The notes under the pieces: model-generated
Seen by the model: only the letters and a program-made list of their open reading frames with translations
What the model was told of the DNA's origin: nothing
Databases searched by the model: none
Part shown: piece by piece, positions 53,503 to 62,234 of the stretch
How the letters are laid out: every line of letters starts with the position of its first letter
Position numbering within the stretch: the first letter of the stretch is position 1
Translations under genes and position numbers: made by a program
Assembly: GCF_027627475.1 (NCBI RefSeq)
Contig: NZ_CP115484.1
Coordinates: 5,994,501-6,058,500, forward strand
Direction of reading: 5' to 3'
Length of the DNA: 64,000 nt
Source: Paenibacillus sp. SYP-B4298
Lineage (GTDB): Bacteria; Bacillota; Bacilli; Paenibacillales; Paenibacillaceae

Positions 53503-53934
53503 ATGATACATCAAAATTTGAAGCGGCTGCGCAGCATCCATAAGTTTACTCAGGAGGATGTCGCTCATGAAATTGGCGTATCCCGGCAGGCCATTGCCAA
53601 GTGGGAGAGCGGGGAGACGACGCCGGATATTCATCATTGCAAGGCACTGGCAGCTATGTACGAGGTTACGCTGGATGATCTGGTGCACCATGAGGAGGAA
53701 GCATTAGGGATCGGCATAGGGCCTAAGGGCAAGCATATGTTTGGCATGGTGAAGGTTGGGGAGAAGGGGGAGATCATTCTGCCTGCGGCAGCGCGCGAGC
53801 TGTTCGGCATCGTGCCTGGGGATTATTGGCTGCTGCTAGGGGATGAAGAGAGCGGTCTGGCACTCGTGAGACGGGAGCAGTATGTAGAATTCGCTAAGGG
53901 TGTGCTGCAAGCGGACGCACAGAGGGAGGACTAA
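53503..53934 (+). CDS. XRE regulator with C-terminal AbrB/SpoVT-like domain
   Basis: A 143-aa protein. ATG 53503 with GCGGAGGAG is preferred over far-upstream in-frame codons. Residues 1-60 are an XRE helix-turn-helix (LKRLRSIHKFTQEDVAHEIGVSRQAIAKWE). Residues 85-135 form an AbrB/MazE-like swapped-hairpin domain (MVKVGEKGEIILPAAAREL). It is 2 bp before the ABC ATPase gene, so it probably regulates this exporter. The double DNA-binding layout is common for local regulators of ABC-2 operons in Firmicutes. Confidence 0.9.
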   Translation: MIHQNLKRLRSIHKFTQEDVAHEIGVSRQAIAKWESGETTPDIHHCKALAAMYEVTLDDLVHHEEEALGIGIGPKGKHMFGMVKVGEKGEIILPAAARELFGIVPGDYWLLLGDEESGLALVRREQYVEFAKGVLQADAQRED

Positions 53935-53936
53935 CG

Positions 53937-54674
53937 ATGTTAGCGATCGAGACACGGAGCTTGTCCAAGTCGTATGGGCAGCATCATGCGGTCAAGGAGC
54001 TGGAGCTGGCGATTCCGCGAGGGGAGCTGTTCGCCCTGCTGGGTGTGAATGGAGCTGGCAAGACGACGACTATCAAGCTGCTAACGGGTCTGGTGATGCC
54101 GACAGCGGGTGATGCGCGCATCCTGGGGCATTCGATTGTGAGCGAGGCACAGACCTGCAAGCAGCGCATCGGTGTCTCTCCTCAGGAGAGTGCGATTGGC
54201 AGAAATTTGACCGTGCGCGAAAACCTGGAGCTGATTGCCGGTATCTATCAACTGGAAGCGAGCGCAGGAGCACGGAGAATACAGGAGATGCTGCGGACGT
54301 TCCGACTGGAGGAATCTGCCAATGTCCGTGGCAAGAGGCTGTCAGGCGGGATGCAGCGGCGCTTGAGCCTGGCGATGGCGCTGTTGCCAGAGCCTGAGGT
54401 GCTATTTCTGGATGAGCCGACACTCGGGCTGGATGTGCTGGCAAGACGGGAGCTATGGGCAAGCATTCGCCAGCTCAAGGGGAGCATCACGATGGTGCTG
54501 ACGACACACTATATGCAGGAAGCTGAAGAATTGGCCGACCGGGTCGGCATTATGGTGGGCGGACAGATGATTGAGCTGGGTACACCGGCGGAGCTGATGA
54601 GTCGCACAGGAACCCCTTCACTGGAGGAGGCTTTTGTAGCTGTGACCAGGGAAAGGAGGGAGCGAGTGGGATGA
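53937..54674 (+). CDS. ABC transporter ATP-binding protein (ABC-2 exporter)
   Basis: A 245-aa ATPase with Walker A GVNGAGKTTT, Q-loop VSPQES, signature LSGGMQRRLS, Walker B VLFLDEPTLGLD and switch His in LTTHYMQEA. It belongs to the DrrA/CcmA-type group that exports drugs, lipids or peptides. It overlaps the permease gene by 4 bp (ATGA). Confidence 0.94.
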   Translation: MLAIETRSLSKSYGQHHAVKELELAIPRGELFALLGVNGAGKTTTIKLLTGLVMPTAGDARILGHSIVSEAQTCKQRIGVSPQESAIGRNLTVRENLELIAGIYQLEASAGARRIQEMLRTFRLEESANVRGKRLSGGMQRRLSLAMALLPEPEVLFLDEPTLGLDVLARRELWASIRQLKGSITMVLTTHYMQEAEELADRVGIMVGGQMIELGTPAELMSRTGTPSLEEAFVAVTRERRERVG

Positions 54675-55408
54675 GATGGATGGCATTGGCAAGACGCAAC
54701 TGGAAGGAAATCAGGCGCGAGCCGCTCAATCTGGCCTTTGGCATTGGCTTCCCCCTGATCTTGCTGGGAATAATAACGGCATTACAGAGTCACATCCCGG
54801 CCTCCATATTTGAGATTCAGCCCTTATTTCCTGGAATCGTCGTATTTGGCTTCTCATTTCTATCGCTATTCGCGGCGATGCTGATCGCCAAGGATCGGGA
54901 GACGTCGCTATTGCTGCGCCTATTCACGACACCAATGCCTTCACGCGATTATATCCTGGGCTATCTGCTGCCGATGTTTCCGATCGCTATGGCTCAACTG
55001 CTGATCAGTTATGCAGGTGCGATCTTCCTCGGATTGCCGTTGACGCTCCAGACGGTGCTCTCTCTCCTGGCAATGCTGCCAACCGGGATGCTCTTCATCG
55101 GGATCGGGCTGTGGGCAGGCAGTGTGCTGAGTGACAAGCTGGTTGGCGGCGTCTGTGGCGCCTTGCTGATTAATGTGTCTGCGTGGCTGAGCGGTACCTG
55201 GTTCGACCTCGAAATGGTCGGAGGCTGGTTCAAGCGAATCGCCGATGTCTTGCCCTTTGTGCATGCTGTACAGGCGGGCAGAGCGGCCGTAATCGGAGAC
55301 TGGAGTGCGTACTTGCCTCATCTGCTATGGGTGTCTGGCTATTTGCTTGCTATCGGGTGTCTGGCAGTGGCAGCCTTCAGGAGACAAATGAGTGGAGAGC
55401 GTGGGTAG
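54671..55408 (+). CDS. ABC-2 type permease
   Basis: A 245-aa membrane protein with about six transmembrane segments and an amphipathic N terminus (RWMALARRNWKEIRREPLNLAF), typical of ABC-2 permeases. FTTPMPSRDYILGYLLP precedes the third segment. It pairs with the ATPase just upstream. Likely a small-molecule or peptide exporter controlled by the XRE-AbrB protein. Confidence 0.92.
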   Translation: MRWMALARRNWKEIRREPLNLAFGIGFPLILLGIITALQSHIPASIFEIQPLFPGIVVFGFSFLSLFAAMLIAKDRETSLLLRLFTTPMPSRDYILGYLLPMFPIAMAQLLISYAGAIFLGLPLTLQTVLSLLAMLPTGMLFIGIGLWAGSVLSDKLVGGVCGALLINVSAWLSGTWFDLEMVGGWFKRIADVLPFVHAVQAGRAAVIGDWSAYLPHLLWVSGYLLAIGCLAVAAFRRQMSGERG

Positions 55409-55717
55409 GCGAGTCTATATGTAATCTGGAATAGGCCGTACCTGCCTAATCGGTCACAAATACTCCATTCTAGGTATGGCCATCGCAGTGGCTCTGAGCT
55501 ATCGTAATTCTGTTCTCAGACCGCTCATCCTCTTGGCATGAGCAATCCGTGCAGGTGGAGCTGCACCGGGTGCGGGTTGTTCTTGGCCTCGCCCTCACAC
55601 GAGCAGGCGTGTGAGCGGAGGCGGGAGCAGCCTGCTGGGGTAGAGCCGAGAGTACCTAAGCAACGGTCTGAGAATATCCCTTCTATGGTGGATACTTACA
55701 AAATAGAAAGTGAGCTG

Positions 55718-55763
55718 AAAAAGCCAGCCTGGCATGTTCATCATGCGCAAGGCTGCCTTTTTA
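55718..55763 (+). terminator. Terminator-like hairpin
   Basis: An interrupted stem (GCC..GCCT..GCATG with CATGC..AGGC..) is followed by TTTTT. It could end the ABC operon despite being 310 bp away. Confidence 0.5.
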
Positions 55764-55960
55764 ATGTATGTTTGCAGAGGAAGCCAGGAGTGGTCTAGCT
55801 ATCCACTGATACTGGGACGGTAGCGGTTGGGCGCTGCCGCCAAGTCAGATTACCCTGCCGAAGCTCACTGTTGAACCGCAACCGCCTCCTATGCTATCCT
55901 AATGCCAAGTTGAATGAAATGCGGAATACGACGTATGCCGGTTTCTTTGTAATGGTTTTG

Positions 55961-56074
55961 TAGAATCGCAAGAAACATCCTGTCCAAAGACAGGAGAACT
56001 GCGTCTTCTTACACCTTTGCAAGGGACTCTGAGTTACGGTACCTGCGGAGCTTCCTTGGGGAGGCTCTGTTTTT
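55961..56074 (+). ncRNA. Leader/attenuator-like RNA, possibly a degenerate ribosomal-protein L10 leader
   Basis: CGCA (55967-55970) pairs with TGCG (56000-56003) around hairpin CCTGTC/GACAGG. TCTTCTTA and GCAAGGGA follow, and a terminator (GAGCTTCC/GGAGGCTC, then TGTTTTT, 56048-56074) ends it. The CCTGTCCAA-GACAG-GAGAA pattern recalls the L10 leader of Bacillales, but no rplJ follows. Identification is from memory of that motif and weak. Confidence 0.3.
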
Positions 56075-56200
56075 GGTTGCCCCATTTCCCAACTAAGGAG
56101 ACATCAACTATGCACCAAACTGTCTGGATCGAGACTCAATCTCTTCGAATGAGAGACTTTCGCGCGAGCAAGCATAATTAAGGGAAGGGGAGCGGATGTA

Positions 56201-56518
56201 ATGGCAAAAGCGGAACGACTGAGCGAGACCGAGATCGAGCGGGAGCTGGCGTTGTTGGCTGGATGGACGAGGGAGGGAGAGAAGCGGATACGGCGCAGCT
56301 ACCTGTTCGCTTCATTCCCTGAGGCGGTTGCCTTCACGGTGCGCGTGGCGGGGGCTGCGGAGCGGATGCAGCACCATCCGTTCATCGCCATTGATTACCG
56401 CAGGGTGACGCTGACCTATACGACGTGGCATGTCGGTGGGCTGACGGTGCTGGACTTCGAGTCGGCTCGCGCCTGCGATGCGCTACTTCAGCCGCCCGAC
56501 CTAACTCATACTACCTAG
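56201..56518 (+). CDS. 4a-hydroxytetrahydrobiopterin dehydratase (PCD family)
   Basis: A 105-aa protein, the normal length for pterin-4a-carbinolamine dehydratase. The active-site segment MQHHPFIAIDYRRVTLTYTTW contains the diagnostic HHP, and GLTVLDFESARACD closes the domain. It normally recycles the pterin cofactor of aromatic amino acid hydroxylases or acts in molybdopterin-related paths. No such partner is in the window. Start ATG 56201 follows GGGAAGGGGAGCGG. Confidence 0.92.
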   Translation: MAKAERLSETEIERELALLAGWTREGEKRIRRSYLFASFPEAVAFTVRVAGAAERMQHHPFIAIDYRRVTLTYTTWHVGGLTVLDFESARACDALLQPPDLTHTT

Positions 56519-56567
56519 CACCGCGCATAGCAGCCAGCGTGCGATGCTTTGCTACGTGATAAAGTAG

Positions 56568-56604
56568 CAGGCCGGGTTCCTTCCGAGGAACCTGGCCTGT
56601 CTTG
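56568..56604 (+). terminator. Terminator after pterin dehydratase
   Basis: A 13-bp near-perfect stem (56568-56580 with 56587-56599, one mismatch), then TCTTGTT. Very stable, with a weak T-run. Confidence 0.75.
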
Positions 56605-56798
56605 TTACAGGGTGTCCTGCCCATCCCAAAAAAATCAGACATCAGCCAAAAATAACCGCCATAGGCATATCTTTACCGCTCGTATACGCTGGATAAGAAC
56701 AGATTCCAGCCTGTATACTGTGGGTAATGCAGAGCAACAGGTTCGCAGTGAACAAGCCAACAATCGGAACGAGAGAGCAGCAGCAGGGGGGGATTGTC

Positions 56799-58571
56799 AT
56801 GTTGAAAGCGGTTATATGTGATGATGAATATATTGTGCTGGAAGGGCTCAGACGCATGATTGACTGGGAGCGTTACGGTGTTCAGTTGGCAGGCACAGCA
56901 GCGGATGGACTGACGGCGCTGCAACTGCTTCGGGACAGCCGACCGGACATCGTACTCACCGATATTCGGATGCCGGGGATGGATGGCTTGCAATTAATAG
57001 AGACGGCAGCCTCTGAGCTGCCGCAGACGATGTTTATCGTCTTCAGCGGCTTCAACGAGTTCGACTATGTGCGCCGTGCGATCGGGCTCGGTGTGGTCGA
57101 CTATCTGGAGAAGCCGATTACGGTAGCGAAGATTGAAGAGGTGCTCCGCAAGACGATTCAGCGCATAGACAGGGAACAGGCCTATACGGAGATGAAGCAG
57201 AAGCTGGTCTCAAGCCACAGCGAGCTGCTCGAGAAGGCGACGCTGGATCTGCTGCTCGCAGGTAGCAAGGCTGCCGCCAAGTGGCGGGAGGTATACGGCA
57301 GCCTAGCGGCTGGAGAGATTGCGGGTGTGACTGCAATCGCCTTCCGGGAGCAGCACGCTGAGCTTCCAGAGCATGCCTCCTATGATGTGATTCGGGTGAC
57401 GAACGGCAACGAATATGTATCGTTGGTGCTGCACCGCGAGCTTCCGCCGGAAGCGCTATGGGATGCGCTTCTTCTTGTGTCCAGTGCTGAGACTGTGACT
57501 GTGACTGGGCCGGAGGCGGTGGCTGAAGTCGCCGAAGCTGTTGAAGTCGCCGAAGCTGCTAAAGTCGCCGAAGCCGCTGAAGTCGCTGATGTCACGAGTT
57601 CTACAGAGCTGGCGTCTGGAACGGCAGGCGCAATACCAGGGGCACTCGATGCGGGGAATACGGTGCAGGAAGCGACCCCGCCGTCTGGCAGGGGGGCTGC
57701 CGGGAATAGCACAGCCAGTTCTTCTGAGCAAGCGGGAGTAGACGGGGAGCTTGGGGGCACAGCACGGACGGCGCTCGGGTCCGGTCGAACCTATGCTTCA
57801 TTGGAGGAGGCGACCCGCAGCTATCGCGAAGCGCTGCGGGCGCTGCGCTATGGCTTGTTCCTGGAGGAGAACGGCTGGACGCGGATAGAGGATGTGGAGG
57901 GGCGGGACGGGTCCTCCATGCTGGCCGAGCTGCCGCGGCATGAGGAAGCGGTGATCGTCTCCTTGCGCACGGGAGACCGTGAAGGCATGCAACAAGCACT
58001 GGACGGCTTCGAGGCATGGACAGAGGAGCAGAAGCTGCCGCCTGAGCGGGTGGAGCAGGAGCTGCTCAAGCTGCTCTATCTCGCGCTGGAGATTGCCCGC
58101 GAATCTGGCGGCGAACCGCCGGGGCTGGCGGAGATACACCATCTTGAATTGCATGAGATTTACGCGCGCGAGGAGATGTTCCGCTGGCTGCGCGCCAAGC
58201 TGGAGGCGCTGCTCTCCTGGGTGGCAGGGGGGAGGCGCAGCCAGCGCCACCCTGCAGTCGAGAAGGCGCTCCACTATATGACTGAGCGCTATGGACAGGA
58301 TGTGTCGCTGCAGGAGCTGGCGGAGCATGTGGGACTGAATCCGGCCTATTTCAGCCTGCTGTTCAAGGAGCAGATGGGCATCTCCTATATCAAGCATCTG
58401 ACCCGTCTGCGTATGGAGCATGCGAAGTCGCTGCTGCGCTCCGGGCTGCGTGTTCAGGAGGTAAGCGAGCGGGTGGGGTATTTGAACTACAGACATTTTA
58501 CAGAGCTGTTCAAGAAGATCGTCGGCATGACACCTGGACAGTACCGGGATGCCCGGCAGGGCGGAAAGTGA
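56799..58571 (+). CDS. YesN-type AraC-family response regulator with low-complexity insert
   Basis: A 590-aa regulator. ATG 56799 follows a G-rich site. The receiver domain is at 1-125 (CDDEY, phospho-Asp in VLTDIRMPGMDG, Lys in LEKPI), and the AraC double HTH is at the C terminus (VSLQELAEHVGLNPAYFSLLFK; VSERVGYLNYRHFTELFK). The middle region contains an Ala/Glu/Val repeat (residues 242-264) followed by a Ser/Gly/Ala-rich stretch to about 330, which looks like an expanded linker. The kinase gene follows 10 bp later. With the downstream transporter genes it forms a second sugar-sensing system. Confidence 0.93.
   Translation: MLKAVICDDEYIVLEGLRRMIDWERYGVQLAGTAADGLTALQLLRDSRPDIVLTDIRMPGMDGLQLIETAASELPQTMFIVFSGFNEFDYVRRAIGLGVVDYLEKPITVAKIEEVLRKTIQRIDREQAYTEMKQKLVSSHSELLEKATLDLLLAGSKAAAKWREVYGSLAAGEIAGVTAIAFREQHAELPEHASYDVIRVTNGNEYVSLVLHRELPPEALWDALLLVSSAETVTVTGPEAVAEVAEAVEVAEAAKVAEAAEVADVTSSTELASGTAGAIPGALDAGNTVQEATPPSGRGAAGNSTASSSEQAGVDGELGGTARTALGSGRTYASLEEATRSYREALRALRYGLFLEENGWTRIEDVEGRDGSSMLAELPRHEEAVIVSLRTGDREGMQQALDGFEAWTEEQKLPPERVEQELLKLLYLALEIARESGGEPPGLAEIHHLELHEIYAREEMFRWLRAKLEALLSWVAGGRRSQRHPAVEKALHYMTERYGQDVSLQELAEHVGLNPAYFSLLFKEQMGISYIKHLTRLRMEHAKSLLRSGLRVQEVSERVGYLNYRHFTELFKKIVGMTPGQYRDARQGGK
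57522..57590 (+). repeat. 18-bp in-frame tandem repeat (about 4 units)
   Basis: Units of GCTGxxGAAGTCGCCGAA type (A-A/V-E/K-V-A-E) repeat in frame inside the YesN-like gene. Replication slippage would add or remove six residues without a frameshift. Confidence 0.85.
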
Positions 58572-58581
58572 GCGAAGCGCT

Positions 58582-60357
58582 ATGCTGAACATCAAGTGGA
58601 GACAACGATTCCGTATGACCCGAATCCGCAGCCGCATCCTAGCCGCAATGATTGTGCTGTCGGTGCCGTCCATTATGCTCGTCGGCTTCATTTCATTTAA
58701 TATCGCCCGCGATACGGTCGTTACGATGAACAAGACATCGAATATTGATCGGCTGCGCACCTCCAGTGAGATTGCTGATCTGTTATTTCGCAACATTAAT
58801 AATCTGCATTATTCCATCGTGGTGAATGAGGCGATCCGCGACGAGATGCGAGTGACAGGACGCGATCCGCAGCTACAGCCCAACAGTCAGAGCGTCACGA
58901 TGTCCACACGGCTGCAACGGCTGATCAGCAGCAGCTATGCCGATACCCGATATGTGAAGTCCATCTGCCTGTTTGACCTGCAATTCCAGACCTATTGCTC
59001 GGGCAGATCCGACGATGCCGGCATCTATGAAGGCGCGGACAAGGTTAGCCGGATCACCGCCTCCGACTGGTATCGCAGCGCGTATGACGGCAACGGCAAG
59101 GTGGTCTACTACCCTAAGGATGTGTTCGAGGAGGCAGATGACTCGTTCTCGACGGTCAAGCTGTTCCGCGATGCCGGCGACACGAACGGAGCGCCGATTG
59201 GCATCCTTGTCGTTAACGTCTCCAAGGGCATCTTCGGCAAAGTATTCGGTATGCCCGGTGATTATGGCTCTTACTTGACACTGGCGACCAAGGATGGCGC
59301 GACCTCTGTCGTATTCAACCAGAAGGGGACGGCATCAGCGCCGACACCGCTAACCGGAGATATTCCGCAGACGATCCGTGAGCTGGAGGGACAGGGCTAC
59401 CTGGTGAATCCGCTCTATAACCATACGACAGGCTGGACATTTGTCCATGTCGTGCAGGAGAAGGAACTGCTCAAGCAATCGCAGACGATTCGCTGGGCGA
59501 CGACAGCTATTGCCGCCGGCATCGCCGTCATTGCCCTGCTGCTGTCCTATCTGCTCTCCGGCACGATTACACGTCCGCTGCTGCGATTGAAGAAGATGAT
59601 GCTGGACTGGACGTTGGGCACGCGCCAGTTCCCTGACAGCTTTGCGAAGGATGAGGTGGGTGTGATCGGCGAGACGTTCCGGCGGATTGCGTATGAGAAT
59701 GACGAGCTCACCGCCAAGCTGATTCAGTCGCAGCTCAAGGAACGGGAGGCCGAGCTGAGAGCGCTGCAGTCGCAGATCAAGCCGCATTTTCTGTACAATA
59801 CACTGGACTCGATGTACTGGATGGCGATCCTGCAGCATAATGAGCAGGTAGCGCAGATGGCCGAATCGCTGTCAGAGAGCTTCAAGCTCAGTCTGAACAA
59901 GGGCAAGGAGACGATCCTCGTCTACAACGAGCTCAAGCATATCGAGCATTACCTGCGCATACAGAACATCCGATACAACGGGCGGTTCCGCTATATCGAG
60001 CAGGTGGAGGAATCGATTCTGGGTATGGAGATGCTCAAGCTGCTGCTGCAGCCGCTGGTGGAAAATGCGATCTATCACGGGCTGGAGCCTAAGCTGGGCG
60101 AGGGAACGATCCGGCTGACGGGAGTGCGTGAGGGAGGCTGGCTGCTGTTCACTGTGGAGGATGACGGGATAGGCATCGATGATATGGAGCGTATCGGTCA
60201 GGGCTTCGGTCTGGGCAATGTGAAGGAGCGGCTGAAGCTGTATTACGGCGAGGATAGCTCGCTGGAGGTGTGGAGCCGACCGGGTGAAGGGACACGGGTT
60301 GTCTTGCGTTTTCAACAGCAGTCGTCTAAAAAAACCGGACATTCATCTGAAAAATGA
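58582..60357 (+). CDS. YesM-type sensor histidine kinase
   Basis: A 591-aa membrane sensor. ATG 58582 is chosen; an earlier in-frame ATG at 58549 lies inside the regulator gene. TM1 (IRSRILAAMIVLSVPSIMLVG region), extracellular cache-like domain (about 35-300), TM2 (ATTAIAAGIAVIALLLSYL), HAMP, phospho-acceptor His in LQSQIKPHFLYNTLDSM, and HATPase_c (VENAIYHGLEPK, DDGIGID, GFGLGNVKERL). It partners the preceding YesN-like regulator and probably reports sugar availability for the transporter that follows. Confidence 0.94.
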   Translation: MLNIKWRQRFRMTRIRSRILAAMIVLSVPSIMLVGFISFNIARDTVVTMNKTSNIDRLRTSSEIADLLFRNINNLHYSIVVNEAIRDEMRVTGRDPQLQPNSQSVTMSTRLQRLISSSYADTRYVKSICLFDLQFQTYCSGRSDDAGIYEGADKVSRITASDWYRSAYDGNGKVVYYPKDVFEEADDSFSTVKLFRDAGDTNGAPIGILVVNVSKGIFGKVFGMPGDYGSYLTLATKDGATSVVFNQKGTASAPTPLTGDIPQTIRELEGQGYLVNPLYNHTTGWTFVHVVQEKELLKQSQTIRWATTAIAAGIAVIALLLSYLLSGTITRPLLRLKKMMLDWTLGTRQFPDSFAKDEVGVIGETFRRIAYENDELTAKLIQSQLKEREAELRALQSQIKPHFLYNTLDSMYWMAILQHNEQVAQMAESLSESFKLSLNKGKETILVYNELKHIEHYLRIQNIRYNGRFRYIEQVEESILGMEMLKLLLQPLVENAIYHGLEPKLGEGTIRLTGVREGGWLLFTVEDDGIGIDDMERIGQGFGLGNVKERLKLYYGEDSSLEVWSRPGEGTRVVLRFQQQSSKKTGHSSEK

Positions 60358-60456
60358 AGCGCTTTAATAGCGTAGCAACACCCCTTACAATGAGAATAAG
60401 CGGGACAACATCCCGCAACAGAGCGCATCACAACAGATCGTCAGGGGGAATAGCGA
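60352..60456 (+). promoter_or_regulatory. Leader of the solute-binding gene with cre-like core
   Basis: TGAAGCGCTTTAA (60355-60367) has the AAGCGCTT core of catabolite sites but is not a full match. TACAAT at 60386-60391 could be a -10 box. CAGGGGGA precedes the ATG. Confidence 0.35.
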
Positions 60457-61818
60457 ATGAAGGCACAAGGTAAAAAAACGTATTCAGTGCTAGCAGGTAC
60501 GCTAATGACGGCGGTACTGCTGTCTGCCTGCGGAAGCGGCAACGGCGGAAGCACAGCTACAGAGGGCGGGGCGAATGCCGGCGCGAATTCAGCGAATGCG
60601 AACAAGGGCGGCGAGGAAGTTACACTGACACTGCTGGTGGATAACAACCAGGATACAGTGAACCAGGCCAATGCGTATATTGATGCCTTCACGAAGAAGT
60701 ATCCGAATATCAAGGTGGAACTGGAGACCCGGCCTGGCGGGGGAGAGGGCGATAATATCGTCAAGACCCGTCTGGCAACGGGAGATATGACGGATGTCTT
60801 CTTCTACAACTCCGGCTCCTTAATGCAAGCGCTTAACCCCGAAAAAAATATGCTCGACCTGACCGCCGAGGCATTCCAGGACAACGTCATGGACTCCTTC
60901 AAGCAGACGGTTGCCTATAAAGGTAAGGTATATGGCGTTCCGGTGTCCTCCACGATGGCGGGCGGCTGGTTCTACAATAAAAAGCTCTATGCCGATCTGG
61001 GGCTGGAGGTGCCCAAGACATGGGCGGAGCTGATGGCGAACAATGAGAAGATCAAGTCGGCTGGACTGACCCCGGTCATCGGCAGCTACAAGGATACATG
61101 GACGTCCCAGTTGATTGTACTGGCCGATTATTATAATGTTCAGGCGCAGGCGCCTACCTTTGCCGAGGATTTCACGGCTCATAAGGCAACCAATGCAGGT
61201 ACGCCGGCGATGCTTCGCGCGTTTGAGAAGCTGCAGGAGGTTCACGACAAGGGCTATATGAACAAGGATTCACTTGCCACGACCTATGATGCAGGCATGA
61301 AGATGCTGGCGGAGGGCAAGGGTGTGCATTACCCGATGCTGACGTTCGCGACACCGTCGCTGGTGCAGAATTTCCCGGACGAGATTGAGAATATCGGCTT
61401 CTTCGCCCAGCCAGGGGATGATGCCTCCAAGAATGGTCTGACGGTCTGGATGCCAGGCGCAGCCTATGTGTATAAGGAAAGCAGCCATATCGAGCAAGCC
61501 AAGCTGCTCGTGAGCTTCATCGCATCCGTCGAAGGAACGGAGGCCGTATCTGCCGCCTCCTCGCCGGTAGGTCCTTATCTGATTAAGGGAGCCACGGTGC
61601 CTGACAGCGTGCCGACACTCGTCAAGGATATGATGCCTTACTTCGACGATAACAAGAATGCGCCAGCACTGGAATTTGTCTCTCCGGTCAAGGGGCCGAG
61701 CCTTGAGCAGATCACTGTAGAGGTGGGCTCAGGCATCAAGAATGCCCAGCAGGGCGCAGAGGCGTATGACCGCGATGTGGAGAAGCAGGCCAAGCAGCTT
61801 GGTCTGGAGGGCTGGTAA
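60457..61818 (+). CDS. Sugar ABC transporter solute-binding lipoprotein
   Basis: A 453-aa lipoprotein with lipobox LLSACG (Cys about 25), a Gly/Ala/Asn linker and a family-1 solute-binding domain (VTLTLLVDNNQDTVNQANAY, FFYNSGSLMQALNP, GVPVSSTMAGGWFYNKKLY). It is followed, after a 416-bp gap with a stable hairpin, by two permease genes, giving a complete importer except for the ATPase, which Firmicutes usually supply with a shared MsmX-type protein. The sugar is not identifiable. Confidence 0.94.
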   Translation: MKAQGKKTYSVLAGTLMTAVLLSACGSGNGGSTATEGGANAGANSANANKGGEEVTLTLLVDNNQDTVNQANAYIDAFTKKYPNIKVELETRPGGGEGDNIVKTRLATGDMTDVFFYNSGSLMQALNPEKNMLDLTAEAFQDNVMDSFKQTVAYKGKVYGVPVSSTMAGGWFYNKKLYADLGLEVPKTWAELMANNEKIKSAGLTPVIGSYKDTWTSQLIVLADYYNVQAQAPTFAEDFTAHKATNAGTPAMLRAFEKLQEVHDKGYMNKDSLATTYDAGMKMLAEGKGVHYPMLTFATPSLVQNFPDEIENIGFFAQPGDDASKNGLTVWMPGAAYVYKESSHIEQAKLLVSFIASVEGTEAVSAASSPVGPYLIKGATVPDSVPTLVKDMMPYFDDNKNAPALEFVSPVKGPSLEQITVEVGSGIKNAQQGAEAYDRDVEKQAKQLGLEGW

Positions 61819-61867
61819 GATACCCGATCGGACGAAGGCATATAGAGCTTGAAGCAAGAGTGGATGT

Positions 61868-61893
61868 CCGGCCCTGTGAATGCACAGGGCCGG
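61868..61893 (+). other. Stable stem-loop after binding-protein gene
   Basis: Perfect 11-bp stem CCGGCCCTGTG/CACAGGGCCGG with loop AATG and no T-run. Such hairpins often protect binding-protein mRNA ends and lower readthrough to the permease genes. Confidence 0.75.
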
Positions 61894-62024
61894 CGCCCTT
61901 CCTGCTTGTCGCAGGGTACTGGCAGGAAGCAACATAGGCTAGCGGCAGGAGCCATATCAATCGGTGCCGGCCTACGCACAAGAGGCGTTGCCCGCCACGG
62001 TTGGCGAATGCCGTGTACAGGTTA

Positions 62025-62223
62025 GAAGTCGAAGAGAGTATAAGCTGTCTATGTATGCGGGTCTGAGATGTCTGCGCGAAATGAAGCCGCGCCCGTCAAA
62101 GCGATATAGACGTTTACAATTGGAATCGAAAGAGAGTATGGGCTGCACAAATATACCTGTCTTCAATTCCTGCGCGAATCGAAATCTATGCCCGTCGAGG
62201 CTGTCGAAGCCGTTTACACTTGG
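62025..62223 (+). repeat. Degenerate tandem repeat of about 100 bp, two copies
   Basis: Copy 1 (62025-62122) and copy 2 (62123-62223) share, in order, GAAxTCGAA/GAGAGTAT, GCTG, CTGCGCGAA, GCCCGTC and GTTTACAxTTGGA. They fill the gap between binding protein and permease. Each ends in a GTTTACA element whose complement resembles part of a cre site (12 of 14). Confidence 0.65.
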
Positions 62224-62234
62224 AGGAGATTGTG

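Larger units (their letters stand above)
55409..56200. other. 792-bp non-coding gap with terminators and a leader-like RNA
   Basis: An 86-codon frame at 55538 lacks a good ribosome-binding site and looks random. A terminator-like hairpin lies at 55718-55763. A promoter-like TTGAAC (55871-55876), 18-base spacer, TATCCT (55895-55900) precedes the structured element listed separately. Confidence 0.55.

Noticed and set aside
55538-55798. An 86-aa Cys-rich small protein
   Set aside because: No ribosome-binding site, random-looking composition, and a terminator-like hairpin lies inside the 3' part of the frame.
57798-58796. A 332-codon minus-strand open frame spanning the YesN/YesM junction
   Set aside because: Antisense to two well-supported genes with no start signal.
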